From the NCBI GenBank assembly GCA_050692985.1, contig JBOGVZ010000035.1, positions 1 to 13,480 of the forward strand: 13,480 nt of DNA, in the 5' to 3' direction. Numbering within the stretch: position 1 is the first letter of the stretch; every line of letters begins with the position of its first letter. The stretch comes from JBOGVZ01 sp050692985. Lineage in GTDB: Bacteria > Actinomycetota > UBA4738 > CALAEC01. The notes under the pieces are model-generated. The model searched no databases, had not been told where the DNA came from, and worked only from the letters and a program-made list of their open reading frames with translations. A program made the position numbers and the translations under genes. Of this stretch, positions 12,802 to 13,480 are shown in pieces.

Positions 12802-13281
12802 TTAGCGGGCCGGCCCGGCGGGGTGCAGCAGATCCTCCGCCGACCACAGCGGGCTCGCCGGGGCGAGCCGGCGGTGCCGCCGGGCCAGGTCGGCGATCGT
12901 GGTGCGCTCGAACACCTCGCGCACCGCGGTGTGCACGTCGCCCCACAGCTCCTGGAGGCCACACCTCGAGTCCTGGAAGCAGGTGTGGTCCTCGGTGTTC
13001 AGGCAGTACATCGGGTAGAACGACCCTTCCATGGCGTCCACCACGTCCGCCACTCGGATCTGCGAGGCCTCCCTGGCCAGCCGCGAGCCTCCCCCGGCTC
13101 CCCGGAACGACTCCACCAGCCCGCTCTTGTGCAGCCGGGCCAGCTGCTGCTCCAGGAACCTCAGGGGGATGCCCTGCGAGGCCGACAGGTCCTTGGCGGG
13201 GATGGGCCCCTGGCCGCTCCGAAGGGCCAGCTCGACCATGGCCCGAAGGGCGTACTCGGTCTTCTGGGACACCCTGAACAT
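12802..13281 (-). CDS. Rrf2-family transcriptional regulator, probable Fe-S sensor
   Basis: From the ATG at 13281 the protein has 159 residues and begins MFRVSQKTEYALRAMVELAL, the standard Rrf2 N-terminus. A longer frame upstream lacks family features. The winged helix includes the recognition region IPLRFLEQQLARLHKSGLVES (38-58) and the wing FRGAGGGSRLAR (59-70). Cys93, Cys101 and Cys107 are spaced C-x7-C-x5-C in the region where IscR, NsrR and RsrR bind an iron-sulfur cluster, so it likely senses Fe-S status, nitric oxide or redox. A purine-rich GAGGGAAG lies before the start. It is divergent from the probable gene at the right edge, which could be its target. Confidence 0.93.
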   Translation of the reverse strand: MFRVSQKTEYALRAMVELALRSGQGPIPAKDLSASQGIPLRFLEQQLARLHKSGLVESFRGAGGGSRLAREASQIRVADVVDAMEGSFYPMYCLNTEDHTCFQDSRCGLQELWGDVHTAVREVFERTTIADLARRHRRLAPASPLWSAEDLLHPAGPAR

Positions 13282-13357
13282 GTGCTCTTCCCTCTGCTTC
13301 CTCTCCGGAGCGTAGTGACCGCCGCTCGGGGGTGTCAAGGAAGGCCGCGCGCCCCGG

Positions 13358-13363
13358 TAGCGT
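13358..13363 (+). promoter_or_regulatory. Possible -10 box for the right-edge gene
   Basis: TAGCGT would start a transcript near 13370 and leave a leader of about 95 bases before the GTG at 13466. The -35 region is poor. It lies in the intergenic region divergent from the Rrf2 gene. Confidence 0.3.
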
Positions 13364-13416
13364 CGGCTGGAAGGCAGCACCGAGAGAACCCAGCTTCCGA
13401 GGAACAGATGAAGAAG

Positions 13417-13469
13417 GCACGTAGGCTCACTCCCGAACAGCCGCAAAGCGTCGAGAGGAGCCTACGTGC
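13417..13469 (+). promoter_or_regulatory. 12-bp inverted repeat over the SD and start codon of the right-edge gene
   Basis: GCACGTAGGCTC (13417-13428) and GAGCCTACGTGC (13458-13469) are perfect complements around 29 bases. The right arm covers the last three bases of the AGAGGAG ribosome site, the spacer and the GTG. In RNA this would hide the translation start. Alternatively it is a DNA element. Confidence 0.6.
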
Positions 13470-13480
13470 GCAGGATCACT
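13466..13480 (+). CDS. Possible start of a gene that runs off the window
   Basis: GTG at 13466 is preceded by AGAGGAG with a 5-base gap and is followed by codons for Arg-Arg-Ile-Thr. A basic start like this could open a signal peptide. Only five codons are visible, so nothing can be said about the product. Confidence 0.35.

Noticed and set aside
13282..13446. Upstream extension of the Rrf2 frame (55 more residues)
   Set aside because: Rrf2 proteins begin with M-x-x-S-x-K-x-x-Y-A at the chosen ATG, and a purine-rich ribosome site precedes it.

Overview
The window is very GC-rich and gene-dense. High GC, GC-rich stem terminators without U-tracts, several likely leaderless promoters (TANNNT close to the start codon), a CIRCE-controlled groL with a Met/Gly-type tail, a DUF5679 protein and many small secreted proteins suggest an uncultured member of the Actinomycetota or a neighbouring high-GC phylum. 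This placement is inferred from gene content and composition; there is no marker gene. S-layer homology domains and a c-di-GMP riboswitch point to a cell with a structured envelope and c-di-GMP signalling.

Layout. 2-538 (+): 3' part of an exported beta-propeller-like protein. Two strong hairpins (560-648) separate it from a convergent CAP-domain secreted protein (695-1150, -), whose leader (1151-1301) holds a GEMM-I c-di-GMP riboswitch and a readable translational expression platform. 1372-2899 (-): three-gene operon, thioredoxin-TPR protein > csaA > yjbQ, joined by two TGATG stop/start overlaps. 2972-4091 (-): two more CAP-domain secreted proteins in tandem. 4235-5239 (+): galT. 5367-6527 (+): SLH-NlpC/P60 cell-wall hydrolase. 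6565-6930 (-): single-domain response regulator with an atypical active site. 7014-8636 (-): groL under CIRCE control. 8746-10308 (-): secreted beta-helix protein. 10325-10545: GC-rich 75-bp tandem repeats, with a relative upstream of galT. 10520-12387 (-): sulfotransferase and family 2 glycosyltransferase with an ATGA overlap. 12610-12777 (+): 55-aa DUF5679 protein. 12802-13281 (-): Rrf2 regulator with three cysteines. The right edge has a 12-bp inverted repeat over the ribosome site and GTG of a probable gene that leaves the window.

How it fits together. Most of the window serves the cell envelope: three CAP proteins, an S-layer-anchored peptidase, a beta-helix protein, a propeller protein, and sugar or sulfate transfer enzymes. 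A second theme is protein folding: GroEL, a thioredoxin-TPR protein of the CnoX/YbbN type and CsaA. A third theme is post-transcriptional control. Three leaders (CAP1, CAP2, right-edge gene) have inverted repeats that reach the Shine-Dalgarno region; only CAP1 has a recognisable aptamer. No stretch above 300 bases lacks a gene. The longest gene-free stretches are the CAP1 leader, the repeat block and the 12388-12609 divergent region, each about 220 bases.
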